Positions 6,984-7,210 of a stretch of DNA of 7,210 nt are shown here, piece after piece. The stretch is from Burkholderiales bacterium (GTDB taxonomy: Bacteria; Pseudomonadota; Gammaproteobacteria; Burkholderiales; Burkholderiaceae): assembly GCA_903643055.1 (NCBI GenBank), contig CAHJWV010000223.1, positions 1-7,210 of the forward strand, written 5' to 3'. Position 1 is the stretch's first letter. Each line of letters starts with the position of its first letter. Both the position numbers and the translations under genes were made by a program. The notes under the pieces were generated by a model. It was not told the origin of the DNA, searched no databases, and saw only the letters and a list, made by a program, of their open reading frames with translations.

Positions 6984-7210
6984 ATGACCCATACTTTGCT
7001 TGACGCAAGACGCCTTTCAAGATGGCTTCTCCCCGCCAGCATGGCAACGCTTCTGGCCTGCGGGGGGGGGCAAAATGAACAGGACGCGGCCTCGCCGGCC
7101 CTTTTGGAGGCAGGCTTGTCAGCCTCGGTACCGACGGAATCGGCGCAGAGACTAAAGCCAAAGCCAAGCCAAAGCCCACACCAGCAACCACACCAGCAAC
7201 CACACCAGCA
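6984..7210 (+). CDS. Lipoprotein with Pro-His-Gln-Gln repeats, 3' end outside window
   Basis: The frame is open from ATG 6984 to the window edge, giving 75 visible residues. GGAG at 6974-6977 lies six bases before this ATG, which favours it over an in-frame ATG at 6972 that has no ribosome binding site. The N terminus is a lipoprotein signal: basic DARRLSR, hydrophobic WLLPASMATLLA, then lipobox LLAC with cysteine at residue 26 (TGC 7059-7061). The next three codons are GGG GGG GGG, making a run of nine G (7062-7070) that encodes Gly-Gly-Gly; Gln at +5 and no Asp at +2 predict outer-membrane sorting. After an acidic/Ser/Ala linker, Lys-Pro-rich codons lead into tandem PHQQ units. The likely plan is an anchor, a flexible linker and a downstream domain not seen here. 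It is divergent from the beta-helix operon, and its CGG-type lipobox resembles that of the other lipoprotein, so a shared surface role is plausible but inferred. Confidence 0.8.
   Translation, partial: MTHTLLDARRLSRWLLPASMATLLACGGGQNEQDAASPALLEAGLSASVPTESAQRLKPKPSQSPHQQPHQQPHQ
7062..7070 (+). repeat. Nine-G homopolymer inside lipoprotein gene
   Basis: Nine consecutive G directly after the lipobox cysteine codon. In the sequence as given, the frame is maintained as Gly-Gly-Gly. Gain or loss of one G would shift frame right after the lipidation site. Runs of this length are known slippage sites in phase-variable genes of other bacteria. Confidence 0.8.
7176..7210 (+). repeat. 12-base tandem repeat encoding PHQQ
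   Basis: The unit CCACACCAGCAA is present twice in full (7176-7187, 7188-7199) and continues for 11 more bases to the window edge, with no mismatch. Each unit is in frame and encodes Pro-His-Gln-Gln. The array extends beyond the window by an unknown amount. Confidence 0.9.

Overview
The window comes from a GC-rich genome. Codon choice and the protein types (a MEKHLA-domain protein, a TPR/LuxR regulator, a GGDEF remnant, lipoproteins starting with Cys-Gly-Gly) suggest a proteobacterium, most likely a betaproteobacterium of the Burkholderiales. That placement is inference; no rRNA or marker gene is present.

Left part (1-2504) is gene-poor. It opens with the 3' portion of a MEKHLA (PAS-like) gene whose start lies outside the window. 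A long gap follows, holding a dead fragment of a GGDEF (diguanylate cyclase) domain on the minus strand. Next comes one small gene with a good ribosome binding site (1421-1702) and about 800 bases in which I find no convincing gene. The region looks like a zone of gene decay.

Middle part (2505-3914) is one intact plus-strand gene for a cytoplasmic regulator: TPR repeats, a coiled coil and a C-terminal LuxR-type helix-turn-helix. It converges on the next block across a 323-base spacer that contains a strong GC-rich hairpin.

Right part (4238-7210) is an envelope/secretion block. On the minus strand, a signal-peptide-bearing parallel beta-helix protein with a C-terminal concanavalin-like (DUF1349-type) domain overlaps by four bases (ATGA) a small lipoprotein gene, so the two are probably co-translated. 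Divergent from them, after a 431-base regulatory region, a second lipoprotein gene starts at 6984 and runs off the window. It carries a run of nine G directly after the lipobox cysteine codon and enters a tandem Pro-His-Gln-Gln repeat. The beta-helix fold is typical of proteins that bind or cleave polysaccharides, so the three genes may form a small outer-surface module acting on a glycan. The two most notable points are the G9 tract and 12-base repeat in the divergent lipoprotein gene (possible variable locus) and an orphan terminator-like hairpin on the plus strand inside the divergent region. I see no mobile element, CRISPR array, tRNA or rRNA.
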